A stretch of 64,000 nt of DNA from Gordonia sp. SL306 (GCF_026625785.1 NZ_CP113063.1:558001-622000); one strand, 5' to 3'. Positions 32,656-41,447 are shown, counted from the first letter of the stretch. Translations and numbers: made by a program. The notes: generated from the sequence alone by a model not told the origin.

Positions 32656-34676
32656 CCGGCGTCCGGTAGGTCGGTCGTCTCCGGCCGACCCATCCGGTCG
32701 ACTCCCCAGCTGCGTTCGGTGTAACCGATCACCCGTGCGACATCCTCGGCCGGAACATCTTCGGTCGCACCGTCTTCGAGCGGGTCGGCATGAAAGATGT
32801 ACAACCGCGAGGCGAACTGTTCGAAGGGCAGCGATCCCTCGCCGGGTCGCTCACCGTTGCCGGCCGTGCCGACCACCACCGAGTCGCCCCAGTCCTGCCC
32901 GCTGTCGTTGTTCGGGTTGAAGAAATAGACGCGGATGACACCGTTCGGGTCCGCGGCGACACGCAGGATGGTGATCGCATGCCAGCCGACGTAGCGCGCG
33001 GCACTGTCGGTGAACGCGATCCCGGCGGGTTGCGGGTGGATCAGCGGCTGATTGCCGTTGTAGCCGGGGTGATACGCCGCGTAGAACTGCCGGATGAAAT
33101 CGTCGAGGTCGATGATGTCGCCGGTCGCCACGTCGACGTTGATCCGGAAGCCCCGGGCCGACCACCAGCCGTGGAACTCCGGGTTCACCCAGCGATGCGG
33201 GTCACCGGGACGGTCGGCACAGCGACGGACCATCTCCGCGTAGATCCGATCGAGGTGCGGAACCACCAGGAGCGAAACAGGATCCAGATCGATCGGATCG
33301 GCCGTGGCGACCCCGCCGACGCTCTCCACCGACGAGACACGCTGCCCTTCGAAATGGGCGACGACCTCGTCGTCGCGGGCCGCCCAGGCCACCACCTGCA
33401 GCAGATAGTCGGGATCGTTGTAGGCCCACATCGACAACGCGCGGGCCGACTGACAGGTCGGATTGTCCCCCTGCCCGACACCCAGCGGCTGGCCGAGCAT
33501 CGACAGCAGGCCGCCGATGAGCAGCGACTCGGGATCGACGGCGGGACCGAACGCTGACTGCAGACGGTCGGAGACCGTCGGCGAGAGCTTCAGTGCCAGT
33601 TGCCGCCACAGCGACGGGACCACCGGTGGCTGATGCAGGATTCCGCGGTCGAGCAGCAACGCGAGGCCGTACAGGCACTGCGCGTTCTGCGGATGCACGG
33701 TCCGGGTGATCAGCTCGAGCACCAGGTCGGTGTAGCGGAGCAGACAGTTGCGCCCCACCTCCGACAACCCGAGCGCTTCGGGGAGGAGAAAGACGTTGTC
33801 GTCCACCAGGAACCGGGCCAGCGCGGCGTGGTACGGGGAGACGAGGCCGGTGTCGTGCATGGCCCGCGCGAATCCGCGTGCCTCGAACTCGAGCCCTTCG
33901 GCGTCCATCGCCGACAACCGCGACAGATAGACGTCGATGCCCGGATCCTCCCGACAGGCCTCGGTCGGCCCGAAGAGCGCGGTGGTCAGCCGGTCGAGAC
34001 CCTGCGCGGACGTCCCGAGGTCGACGTCGGGATCGTTGCGATGGATCGCGATCCGCGTGACCATCGCCTTCACGTGATCGACCTGGATGGGTCGCTGCCG
34101 GAGTATCCGCCAGATCTCCTCGACCAATTCGTCGAGCACGCTGTCGTAGCCGATCTGGTCGAGAACGTAGCCGAAGACCTCGCGGATCACCTTGGCGGCG
34201 CTCCCCTGTCGCACGCGCTCGGCCTCCGACGGCGGCGCGAGCAGCAGGTCGAGGTTCATCGCGAGGATCTGCGACAGGAAGCGTCGGGCGTCGTCAGCGG
34301 TCATGTCGGCATGGTCGTAGTCGCCCATCGCGATCGCGACCATCCGCAACTCGCTCGTCGACTCCAGGATCACGGTGTCGGTGTGACCACTGCGCAGGCT
34401 GGGACCGGCGAGCGCCGGCACCAGGATGCTGGGTTGATCCCAGTCGGTCCCGGCAAAGACGCCCGCATTCTCCAGTGTCGCGGCGCGTTCGCGCACAGCT
34501 GCGCAGCCGCCCTCCTGGGTGAGCACGCGGCGCAGCGAGTCGAGTACTCGCCGCACTTTGCCGACCTTGGCGAAGTCCGGCGCGTCGAGCATCGCCGCGG
34601 TGGCGTGATCGAGTTGCTCGACCCGGGTTGCCAGCGCCCGGCCGGAGTCGGTGTGGTCCGAAGAAGGCACTAGCAC
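32610..34676 (-). CDS. Large unrecognised protein with papain-like Gln/Cys/His/Asn arrangement
   Basis: The 688-residue protein is not one I recognise. It has no signal peptide or membrane helix. Residues 1-390 look alpha-helical. Then GQGDNPTCQSARAL places Gln402 six residues before Cys408 at the start of a helix, just as Gln19 and Cys25 stand in papain. His566 (VGWHAITI) and Asn587 (VYFFNPNND) follow in the right order and in beta-type context. This suggests a clan-CA cysteine peptidase, amidase or transglutaminase-like enzyme. The GTG start lies 55 bp after an ATP-grasp gene, so the two form a probable operon. The 3' end overlaps the convergent permease gene by 46 bp. Confidence 0.75.
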   Translation of the reverse strand: MLVPSSDHTDSGRALATRVEQLDHATAAMLDAPDFAKVGKVRRVLDSLRRVLTQEGGCAAVRERAATLENAGVFAGTDWDQPSILVPALAGPSLRSGHTDTVILESTSELRMVAIAMGDYDHADMTADDARRFLSQILAMNLDLLLAPPSEAERVRQGSAAKVIREVFGYVLDQIGYDSVLDELVEEIWRILRQRPIQVDHVKAMVTRIAIHRNDPDVDLGTSAQGLDRLTTALFGPTEACREDPGIDVYLSRLSAMDAEGLEFEARGFARAMHDTGLVSPYHAALARFLVDDNVFLLPEALGLSEVGRNCLLRYTDLVLELITRTVHPQNAQCLYGLALLLDRGILHQPPVVPSLWRQLALKLSPTVSDRLQSAFGPAVDPESLLIGGLLSMLGQPLGVGQGDNPTCQSARALSMWAYNDPDYLLQVVAWAARDDEVVAHFEGQRVSSVESVGGVATADPIDLDPVSLLVVPHLDRIYAEMVRRCADRPGDPHRWVNPEFHGWWSARGFRINVDVATGDIIDLDDFIRQFYAAYHPGYNGNQPLIHPQPAGIAFTDSAARYVGWHAITILRVAADPNGVIRVYFFNPNNDSGQDWGDSVVVGTAGNGERPGEGSLPFEQFASRLYIFHADPLEDGATEDVPAEDVARVIGYTERSWGVDRMGRPETTDLPDAGQRVPTSDLPRDHAR

Positions 34677-34731
34677 CCTTTGCTGTCCTCACGGTCCGCG
34701 CAGGGCACGCCGTGGTGGCCCCGTGCAGATC

Positions 34732-35973
34732 TCATACGTAGAAGTCGAGCTCTTCTTGCTGTTTGAGCAGATCCCGCATCCGGTAGGGATCCTCCCCGAA
34801 GAAGTACAGCAGACCCCAGTGCGTCCCGAAAGCCGTGCGCTTGGTGACCGTCTCCTCGAGGGGTTCCGCGAGATCGTTGGTCTCGTAGTAGTCGTCGTCT
34901 GCGGTCACCTCGGGGATCTCCAGGTTGGAGACCACACGGCGACGTGGATACACGCCGAAACAACCCGCGACACCGCTCGCATCCACCACCTCGCGCGGGA
35001 AGAACGCGTCGATCTCCTCCTCGGTGGTCTTCGGATCGAAGGAGAGCACCAGGGCCTGGTAGGCGTTGAACCCGTATGCGCGTTCCAGCAGCTCGAACAC
35101 CTTGAAGCCCGGCGGCCGGTAGGCGACCTCGCCGAAGTACATCTCGCCGTCGTTGGTGACGAAGTACTCCGGGTGCACGAAGCCGAAGTCGATCTCGAAT
35201 GTCTTGATCAGCTTCTCGATCTGCGCGGTGATCGCCGGACGATACTTCTCGAGCTCCGGCGTGGCGGGCACGAACACCGAGTAGCCCAGCGTCACGTACT
35301 CCGAGATGTTGAGGAACTTGATCTTGCCGTTGTGGATCCAGGCCTCGACCGCGAACTCCCAGCCGTCCAGATGGGACTCCATCAGCACCGGGAACTCTTC
35401 CTCGGGGATCGTGTCGACCTCGTCGGGTGTTCGGATCACCCGATGTCCGAGGCATCCGGCCTTGTCGAACGCCTTGAGGTGAATCGGGTCGTTGGGGTCG
35501 CCGTCGAGCTTGAGCAGTGTCTGGTTCACGCGGCGGAGGAACCGGACCACGTCGTCGCGGTCGTGCGCCTCCTCGAAGATGCCGACGCGGATGCCGCCGA
35601 GTTGCGCGCGACGTTTCATCAGCGCCTTGTCGCGCAGCAGCATCGCCTGCCCGAACAGGCGCGGCTTGTTCATCAGGACGGAATTGATGGCGCCGGCCCA
35701 CTCGACGGTCTCCTCGAACAGCGGGATCGCGACGTCGACACCCATGTCCTGCAGAGTCTCGGCGATCTCGAGGGACCGATCGTTCAGGCGTTCGAAATTC
35801 CACGGCACGTAGGGAATGTCGTGTTCAGAGCAATATTCTTGCGCCCAGTCGGGCGCAACGACCACATATCTGCGGTCGAATCGATCGAGGGCCTCGATGG
35901 CCCCGAGACTCCAACCGAGTAGTGCCACAAACCCCTTGTCAGGGTTTTTTGCTGTCTTCACAGGCTTGGTCAT
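34732..35973 (-). CDS. ATP-grasp ligase of unknown substrate
   Basis: The 413-residue protein has an N-terminal Rossmann-like domain (FVALLGWSLGAIEALDRFDRRYVVVAP, 15-41) and an ATP-grasp fold. Likely ATP-binding lysines are in DKALMKRR (about 116-122) and IHLKAFDKAG (about 165-173). Acidic metal ligands are in MESHLDGWEFAVEAW (198-212) and GEVAYRPPG (281-289). The closest general type is the carbamoyl-phosphate-synthase-large-chain/biotin-carboxylase-like ligase group, which activates a carboxylate and joins it to an amine or thiol. It is the first gene of a probable operon with the papain-like protein. A frame extends to 36108, but ATG 35973 fits the domain start. Confidence 0.85.
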   Translation of the reverse strand: MTKPVKTAKNPDKGFVALLGWSLGAIEALDRFDRRYVVVAPDWAQEYCSEHDIPYVPWNFERLNDRSLEIAETLQDMGVDVAIPLFEETVEWAGAINSVLMNKPRLFGQAMLLRDKALMKRRAQLGGIRVGIFEEAHDRDDVVRFLRRVNQTLLKLDGDPNDPIHLKAFDKAGCLGHRVIRTPDEVDTIPEEEFPVLMESHLDGWEFAVEAWIHNGKIKFLNISEYVTLGYSVFVPATPELEKYRPAITAQIEKLIKTFEIDFGFVHPEYFVTNDGEMYFGEVAYRPPGFKVFELLERAYGFNAYQALVLSFDPKTTEEEIDAFFPREVVDASGVAGCFGVYPRRRVVSNLEIPEVTADDDYYETNDLAEPLEETVTKRTAFGTHWGLLYFFGEDPYRMRDLLKQQEELDFYV

Positions 35974-36223
35974 GCATGTCCTCTCGCTGTCGATCGTGCG
36001 CGATTCATGCTCTCTGGTCCTGCGCACAACCGTACATAGGCGCCCGACGACCGCTCGCGGTGCCGCCACGTCCGAGTTGCGACGACTCAATCCATGGTTC
36101 TCGATCATGAAGATGAATTGGGCTGTGCCTGTTCAGCGCTCACCCTTCTGCAATCGCAGGGTGCACTCGCGCGCACACCCGACCGTCCCACACTCATTGC
36201 ACCGCCCGCCTAAGCTGGTGGTC
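35974..36223. other. Divergent spacer before the ATP-grasp operon
   Basis: This 250-bp spacer separates the ATP-grasp gene from the plus-strand SRPBCC gene and must hold both promoters. I see no clear repeat or RNA element. The part 36110-36175 is less GC-rich than its surroundings. Confidence 0.4.
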
Positions 36224-36673
36224 GTGTTCGATGTGGAACGGGACCCGACCGCGGTCGAACTGGGTCTGTTCGTACCGCAGCCGCCTGCCACCGTCTGGCG
36301 CGCGCTCACCGAGCCGGCACTCATCGAACGCTGGCTGGCATCGACCATCGGGTTCGCGACGGAGGTCGGGACGACTTTCATCCTGGAGATCCCCGCCGAC
36401 CCACCCGCAGAGGTGGCGTGTCAGGTACTGACAGTGGACCACGGGCGACGATTCACCCACAGCTACACGGATCTGCGCGGCAATCCGCCTGCGCGCTGGT
36501 TCGTCGACTGGTTACTCGAACCACAGGGCCGTGGAACCCGAGTGCTCCTGACTCACAGTGGTTTCGACCTCGACGACCGCCTGCAGAAGATGGCGCGCAA
36601 CGCGATCGAACGAGGCTGGCGCAACCGGATGCTGCCGAGGCTCAGCGACGTCGTCGCCGACGTCGGACTCTGA
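36224..36673 (+). CDS. SRPBCC-domain protein (AHSA1/START-like)
   Basis: The 149-residue protein shows the AHA1/CalC-like SRPBCC pattern: LFVPQPPATVWRALTEPALIERWLASTIGFATEVGTTFILE near the start. A central WFVDWLLEPQGRGTRVLLTHSGFDLDD follows, and a long C-terminal helix ends LPRLSDVVADVGL. Such domains enclose a hydrophobic ligand or act as cochaperones. GTG 36224 is the preferred start, with GTG 36218 as a second choice. No regulator is adjacent. Confidence 0.82.
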   Translation: MFDVERDPTAVELGLFVPQPPATVWRALTEPALIERWLASTIGFATEVGTTFILEIPADPPAEVACQVLTVDHGRRFTHSYTDLRGNPPARWFVDWLLEPQGRGTRVLLTHSGFDLDDRLQKMARNAIERGWRNRMLPRLSDVVADVGL

Positions 36674-36784
36674 TCACGCACGGCTCGCGTTCACGCTCAG
36701 GCAGCGGATACGTCGCGCAGGAGACCCCGTAGCCGCTAGCCTTTTGCACAAGTCGTGGTGAGCCGTCCGGGAGGTCGAACAGCA

Positions 36785-36844
36785 ATGAGGCATAACAGCA
36801 TCCGAGCCGTAGTCGCCCGCCGCGCATCAGGCGTGACTCGATGA
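36785..36844 (+). CDS. Candidate 19-codon leader ORF before the DUF427 gene
   Basis: An ATG at 36785 with GGGAGG 10 nt upstream opens a 19-codon frame, MRHNSIRAVVARRASGVTR. Its TGA overlaps the ATG of the DUF427 gene (ATGA, 36841-36844). The good ribosome site belongs to the small frame, and the DUF427 start itself has none, so translation of the latter probably depends on coupling. No strong codon run suggesting an attenuator is present. Confidence 0.45.
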   Translation: MRHNSIRAVVARRASGVTR

Positions 36845-37551
36845 GCCTCGTCGCGGGACACGGACCCCTCAGTGGAAATCCGGCCGGCTGGTTCTCGGGT
36901 GCGCTTCCGGCGGATCTGGTGTTCGTCGAGCCACATCCGCGCCGCATCCAGGCGATCCGTGACGGACAGACGGTCCTCGACACCGAACGCGCGGTGATGG
37001 TGCACCGGCCCGGCCAGTTCCTCAGTTACGCGTTCCCGGCCGACGAGGTCGGCCACCTGCCCACCGAGCCCGAGCCGGAGGCACCGGGGTTTGTGCACGT
37101 GCCCTGGGACGCCGTAGACGAGTGGTACGAGGAAGGCCGCAAGCTCGTCTGGTACCCGCCGAACCCGTACCACCGGGTCGACTGCCGCCCGACCACCCGG
37201 GGTCTGCGCGTCGACGTCGCGGGTGTGACGCTCGTCGACACCACCGACACCGTCATCGTCTTCGAGACCGCGCTGGAACCGGTGCTCTATGTGGCACCTG
37301 CGCATGTGCGCACCGATCTGCTGCGCCGCGGAGATCTGACGACCTATTGCAACTACAAGGGCAACGCGACCTACTGGACCGCGGTCATCGGTGACACCGT
37401 GGTCGAGAACGTCGCCTGGAGCTATGAAGATGTACTGCCGGAGAGCACTGTCATCCGTGGACATCTCAGCTTCGACCCGGCCAAGGCCGATGTGCTCGCC
37501 GAGCTTCCGGCCCGTGCCCTGGGAGCTGCGGATTGCGGCTGCGAGATCTAG
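36841..37551 (+). CDS. DUF427 protein with two domain halves
   Basis: The 236-residue protein has a C-terminal DUF427 domain with the hallmark stretch TTYCNYKGNATYWTAVIGDTVVENVAWSYEDVLPES (about 160-200), then IRGHLSFDP. A weaker related half lies in the first 100 residues (RRIQAIRDGQTVLDTERAVMVHR). DUF427 proteins are small beta proteins of unknown biochemical role, frequent in actinobacteria. The C-terminus has two cysteines (AADCGCEI). It seems translationally coupled to a 19-codon leader ORF. Confidence 0.85.
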   Translation: MSLVAGHGPLSGNPAGWFSGALPADLVFVEPHPRRIQAIRDGQTVLDTERAVMVHRPGQFLSYAFPADEVGHLPTEPEPEAPGFVHVPWDAVDEWYEEGRKLVWYPPNPYHRVDCRPTTRGLRVDVAGVTLVDTTDTVIVFETALEPVLYVAPAHVRTDLLRRGDLTTYCNYKGNATYWTAVIGDTVVENVAWSYEDVLPESTVIRGHLSFDPAKADVLAELPARALGAADCGCEI

Positions 37552-37556
37552 ATCCC

Positions 37557-38438
37557 CTACAGCCTCGCGCGCGACTCCACTGCTGAATCGGATGTCCGCA
37601 GCGGACGGATGAGTCCATCCTGGACGAAGGACGCCAGGAGCGCACCCTCTTCGGTGTGCACCGTGCCGCGCACATAGGACATACCCGCGCCGACCTGCGT
37701 GCTCTCGTGGGAATAGAGGATCCATCCGCCCCACCGGACCGGCTCGTGAAAGCTGATCGCGATGGTCATCGGCGCGGTGGACACGGTGAGATGCGCTTGG
37801 CTGGTACCGATCCCGGCGTGCGCCCGCATCGTGGTCGAGATACCGAGATGACCGGTGAAATGCGCCAGCAGCGCCTTGGCCAGGTCGTCGCGTTGTGGGA
37901 CCGGATCGTATTTCAACCAGGCGTACAACTCTGGCGGCCCCACCTCGTCCGGGCTGTTGACCTCTCGGACGTCGACCAGGCGCACATCGCGGCCTGGCAA
38001 CGGCATTCGTGCGACAAAGGCCTCGTCGGGCGCGGCGACCATCGGGCGTGGGAGGTGGTGGGCGATCAGGTCTTCGGTCGGGACGTCGGCGAGGACGGTC
38101 ACGGTGACGCATCGCTTCCCGTTCTGCGAGGCCGCGACGACGGCGGTCGCGACGGACCGCCCCTCGTGGACGACGTCGATGTCGAACTCCACCGCCGGAC
38201 CGACCGTGACCGCCCGTGCGAACACGGCCTGCGCCGACCGTATCGACTTGTCCGGGAACCGCGTGGCGGCCGCCACGATCGCCTGCGCGAGCACCTGCGT
38301 GCCCTCCACGACGACGCGGCCTTCCTCCCCCTCGATCCCGGTCGCGCCGGTGAATCGGTCGGGGCCGTCGGGCTCGACGTCGAAGAGGTCGAGCAGCACG
38401 TCGAGCGACCAGGCAGTCTCGTCGGATTTCGTCGTCAT
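37557..38438 (-). CDS. Acyl-CoA thioesterase II-like (TesB type) double-hotdog protein
   Basis: The 293-residue protein has two tandem hotdog domains. The first has VVVEGTQVLAQAIVAAATRFPDKSIRSAQAVFARAV (about 43-80). The second has LLAHFTGHLGISTTMRAH and MTIAISFHEPVRWGGWILYSHESTQVGAG (about 190-255). This is the TesB/acyl-CoA thioesterase II layout, where an Asp-Thr/Ser-Gln set hydrolyses acyl-CoA. Several consensus residues in the second domain differ, so a thioesterase-like protein with altered substrate is possible. It converges with DUF427, 5 bp apart. Confidence 0.78.
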   Translation of the reverse strand: MTTKSDETAWSLDVLLDLFDVEPDGPDRFTGATGIEGEEGRVVVEGTQVLAQAIVAAATRFPDKSIRSAQAVFARAVTVGPAVEFDIDVVHEGRSVATAVVAASQNGKRCVTVTVLADVPTEDLIAHHLPRPMVAAPDEAFVARMPLPGRDVRLVDVREVNSPDEVGPPELYAWLKYDPVPQRDDLAKALLAHFTGHLGISTTMRAHAGIGTSQAHLTVSTAPMTIAISFHEPVRWGGWILYSHESTQVGAGMSYVRGTVHTEEGALLASFVQDGLIRPLRTSDSAVESRARL

Positions 38439-38613
38439 GTCGGTTGCTTCTCCCGTTTCCGTGCCGGAGCTCACGTCGAGGCCACTGGAAAGGCTACGGT
38501 ATCGGAGAACACGCACTCGAGCGACATCCACCTCGGTTCGGACAAGCCACCTTCGAACCATGTGAAGGTGAATTGTCGGAACAGGGGTGATCGAGTCCCC
38601 CGCGGGATGGTCC

Positions 38614-39645
38614 TCAGGCCGGCTCGCGCATCACCCCGACATGCCGCACCTGACCGGAAATACCCGGAAGCTCCTTCACCGGCGTCCAGGTGCGCAACCC
38701 GTTCGTGCTGTCGGAGTACAGCTGCTTTCCTCTGGTGTAGGCGTCGAGGTACATCCGCCAGGCGCCGCTCGGCAGCTGGACGACGGCCGGGCCTTCCACG
38801 TACGTTCCCCAATTCCCGGGCGGGACGAACCGATAGGGCCCGATCAGCGACGACGCGACCGCATGCTGGATGACTTTCTTCGTCTCGTTCTTGGTGAACG
38901 CGTGATAGGTCGCACCCACCTTGACCACGGTGGTGTCGATGTGGTCGGCGCCGATCCCGGCGAGCGGAACGGGTGGGCTCCACAGTCGGAGCGATGGCTC
39001 GAGAGCGGTCATCAGATAGGGCACAAAGCCGCCACCGGTCGACATCGACAGGATCACGTTGATGCGGCCGCCCTCCACAAACCATTCGGGCGCCCAGGAC
39101 TTGGTGGTGAACGGCGACAACGACGGACCGTCGCTGGAGCCTGCCGACCCGGAGGATCCCGGCCCGCTCGATGAGCCGAGACCTTTGCCGTCGCCCGTGC
39201 CCGGCAGGAATGCACAGCAGAACGGGGTCGGATAGTTGTGCAGGAACGTCCAGTTCACGCGATCACGGCTACGCGCGAACCCGATGTTGGCGCCGTCGGC
39301 CGTCGTGTAGGTGATGTAGTACCACCCGTCGGTATTGCGGAAGATGCTCGCGTCGCGCACACGCCCTGACGGGGGCCGATATGCCGACCGGCGGAGGAGT
39401 TGGAATGTCGTGCCGTTCCCGGACCCGTAGACGTCCATGTCGCGGTCGGTGGCGCTGCTGAACGCCACCATCGTGTATCGCCAGCCGGTCGGCGGGGCCG
39501 CGGCACTGCTCCCCGAGCCCGAGACGAGCAGTGCCGCGACAGCGAGCAGCACCACCGTCACGCTGGAAAAGGTGGTGGTTCGCTTGGTGAGGATCACCGA
39601 TGCAGTATCGACGGCGACCAGCACCCTGTGCGCGGCTTTGGCCAC
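38614..39645 (-). CDS. Secreted GH43-like five-bladed beta-propeller protein
   Basis: The 343-residue precursor has a signal peptide (VTVVLLAVAALLVSG, cleavage near SAA-AP). The mature domain has hallmarks of glycoside hydrolase family 43 and related propellers: RVRDASIFRNTDGWYYITYT with an acidic residue in the base position, KSWAPEWFVEGGRINVI (WAPE) and YVEGPAVVQLPSGAWRMYLD (the acid in EGP). Such enzymes act on arabinans or xylans; here a host arabinan or envelope glycan could also be the substrate. A Gly/Ser-rich insert sits near 150-175. The start is uncertain (GTG 39645 or GTG 39597). Confidence 0.75.
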   Translation of the reverse strand: MAKAAHRVLVAVDTASVILTKRTTTFSSVTVVLLAVAALLVSGSGSSAAAPPTGWRYTMVAFSSATDRDMDVYGSGNGTTFQLLRRSAYRPPSGRVRDASIFRNTDGWYYITYTTADGANIGFARSRDRVNWTFLHNYPTPFCCAFLPGTGDGKGLGSSSGPGSSGSAGSSDGPSLSPFTTKSWAPEWFVEGGRINVILSMSTGGGFVPYLMTALEPSLRLWSPPVPLAGIGADHIDTTVVKVGATYHAFTKNETKKVIQHAVASSLIGPYRFVPPGNWGTYVEGPAVVQLPSGAWRMYLDAYTRGKQLYSDSTNGLRTWTPVKELPGISGQVRHVGVMREPA

Positions 39646-39702
39646 AGCCGGGCGAAATTGTTACTGGTGGGGCCACGGTGTCACGCCCTGGCGCCTCCCG
39701 AC

Positions 39703-41367
39703 TCACAGCTCGGTGACGCGACCGCCGTCCACCTGCCAGGTGCGATCGAGACGCACGTTTGCCAGCATGCGGCGGTCGTGGGTCACCAGCAGGACGGCGC
39801 CGTCGTAGGAGTGCAACGCGGATTCGAGTTGCTCGATGGCGGCGAGGTCGAGGTGATTGGTGGGTTCGTCGAGTACCAGGACATTGGTCCCCCGCGCCTG
39901 CAACAGGGCCAGCGCAGCGCGGGTGCGCTCCCCGGGAGACAGATCGGCGACAGCACGGTCGACGTGATCGGCGCGGAGCCCGAACTTCGCGAGAAGCGTA
40001 CGCACCTCTGCCGTCGTGAAGTCGGGGACGAGTTCCTCGAATCGCTCGACGAGTGGCCGCGGCCCAGCGAATTCGCCACGCGTCTGGTCGATTTCGCCGA
40101 TCGCGACGTTCGCGCCCAATTGCGCGGTCCCGGCTTCGGGTGTGATCCGACCGAGGATGAGCCGCAGCAGAGTCGACTTCCCGGCTCCGTTGGGGCCGAT
40201 GATGCCGATCCGGTCGCCCGCGTTCACCTGCAGCGACACCGGGCCGAGAACGAAATCTCCTTGTCGCACAACGGCATTGTTGATAGTCGACACGACTGAG
40301 CTCGAACGTGGCGCGGCACCGATGGTGAACTCGAGCACCCATTCCTTGCGAGGTTCGGCGACCTCGTCCAGACGCGCGATCCGACTCTCCATCTGGCGGA
40401 CCTTCTGCGCCTGCTTCTCACTGGACTCGGTGGCCGCACGCCGACGGATCTTGTCGTTGTCCGGGGCCTTGCGCATCGCGTTGCGGACACCCTGACTCGA
40501 CCATTCACGCTGCGTTCTCGCCCGAGCCACCAGATCGGCCTTCTTCTCGGCGAATTCCTCGTACTCCGCGCGCCGGTGCCGGCGCGCGACCTCGCGTTCC
40601 TGCAGGTAACTGTCGTAACCGCCACCGAAGAGTGTGTTGGTGTGTTGCGCCAGATCGAGTTCGAGGACGCCGGTGACGCTGCGAGACAAGAACTCTCGGT
40701 CGTGGCTCACCAGAACCACACCGCCGCGCATGGCGCCTACCACGCCCTCCAGCCGATCGAGTCCATCGAGATCGAGGTCATTGGTCGGCTCGTCGAGCAA
40801 CACAACGTCGAACCGCGAACAGAGCAACGCGGCCAAACCGACCCGCGCGGCCTGTCCGCCGGAGAGATCGGTCATCATCGCCGATGCCGGCGCCACCACG
40901 CCGCTGCCGAGGCCCAGATCGGCAAGGACTTCGGGCAGACGCTCGTCGAGGTCGGCGGCACCGGTGACCAGCCAGTGGTCGAGTGCCGCGGCGTAGACGT
41001 CGGCCGAATCCTCGGGACCGGTCGCGCCCGAGGGGTCGGCGAGGACAGCCGCGGCCGCGTCCATGGCCTGGGTCGCGGCCGCACAGCCGGTGCGGCGGGC
41101 AACGTACTGCCCGACGGTCTCGCCGGGGACTCGTGCGTGTTCCTGCGGCAACCACCCGACGAACGCGTCGGCCGGAGCGCGCGTCACCTTGCCCTCCAGC
41201 GGCGCGAGGTCGCCCGCGAGGACCCGGAGCAGCGTGGTCTTGCCCGACCCGTTGGCACCGACGACGCCGATCACGTCACCCGGCGCGACCGTGAGGTCGA
41301 GGTGATCGAACAGCACACGGTGCGCATACCCGCCGGCGATGTCCTTGGCGACGAGTGTTGCGGTCAT
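39703..41367 (-). CDS. ABC-F ATPase (translation factor or antibiotic-protection type)
   Basis: The 554-residue protein has two ABC domains and no membrane segment. The first has GANGSGKTT, the signature LSGGQAARVGL and DEPTNDLDL. The second has GPNGAGKST, LSPGERTRAAL and DEPTNHLDL. The linker between them (about 260-340) is highly charged and helical, as in ABC-F proteins that bind the ribosomal E site. Roles range from general translation (EttA-like) to target protection against macrolide, lincosamide or pleuromutilin drugs. ATG 41367 is chosen over an upstream codon at 41397. Confidence 0.9.
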   Translation of the reverse strand: MTATLVAKDIAGGYAHRVLFDHLDLTVAPGDVIGVVGANGSGKTTLLRVLAGDLAPLEGKVTRAPADAFVGWLPQEHARVPGETVGQYVARRTGCAAATQAMDAAAAVLADPSGATGPEDSADVYAAALDHWLVTGAADLDERLPEVLADLGLGSGVVAPASAMMTDLSGGQAARVGLAALLCSRFDVVLLDEPTNDLDLDGLDRLEGVVGAMRGGVVLVSHDREFLSRSVTGVLELDLAQHTNTLFGGGYDSYLQEREVARRHRRAEYEEFAEKKADLVARARTQREWSSQGVRNAMRKAPDNDKIRRRAATESSEKQAQKVRQMESRIARLDEVAEPRKEWVLEFTIGAAPRSSSVVSTINNAVVRQGDFVLGPVSLQVNAGDRIGIIGPNGAGKSTLLRLILGRITPEAGTAQLGANVAIGEIDQTRGEFAGPRPLVERFEELVPDFTTAEVRTLLAKFGLRADHVDRAVADLSPGERTRAALALLQARGTNVLVLDEPTNHLDLAAIEQLESALHSYDGAVLLVTHDRRMLANVRLDRTWQVDGGRVTEL

Positions 41368-41420
41368 GAGGAGATGATCGCACCTCGATGGGAGCACAGG
41401 TCAGACGCACACCGGTTGCT

Positions 41421-41447
41421 ACGTGGTGGAGCGGAACTCCACCACGT
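41421..41447. repeat. Perfect 11-nt hairpin containing a 16-nt match to the ychF 3' end
   Basis: ACGTGGTGGAG (41421-41431), a CGGAA loop and the exact complement (41437-41447) form a hairpin between the TetR stop (41516) and the ABC-F start. It may terminate the TetR transcript. Bases 41432-41447 (CGGAACTCCACCACGT) are identical to the antisense of the ychF codons for the VVEFR segment near 46695-46710. Confidence 0.55.

Noticed and set aside
32610..35973. Antiphage defence system reading of the ATP-grasp/papain-like pair
   Set aside because: No nuclease, sensor or other defence gene is adjacent, and nothing in the sequence points to phage response.
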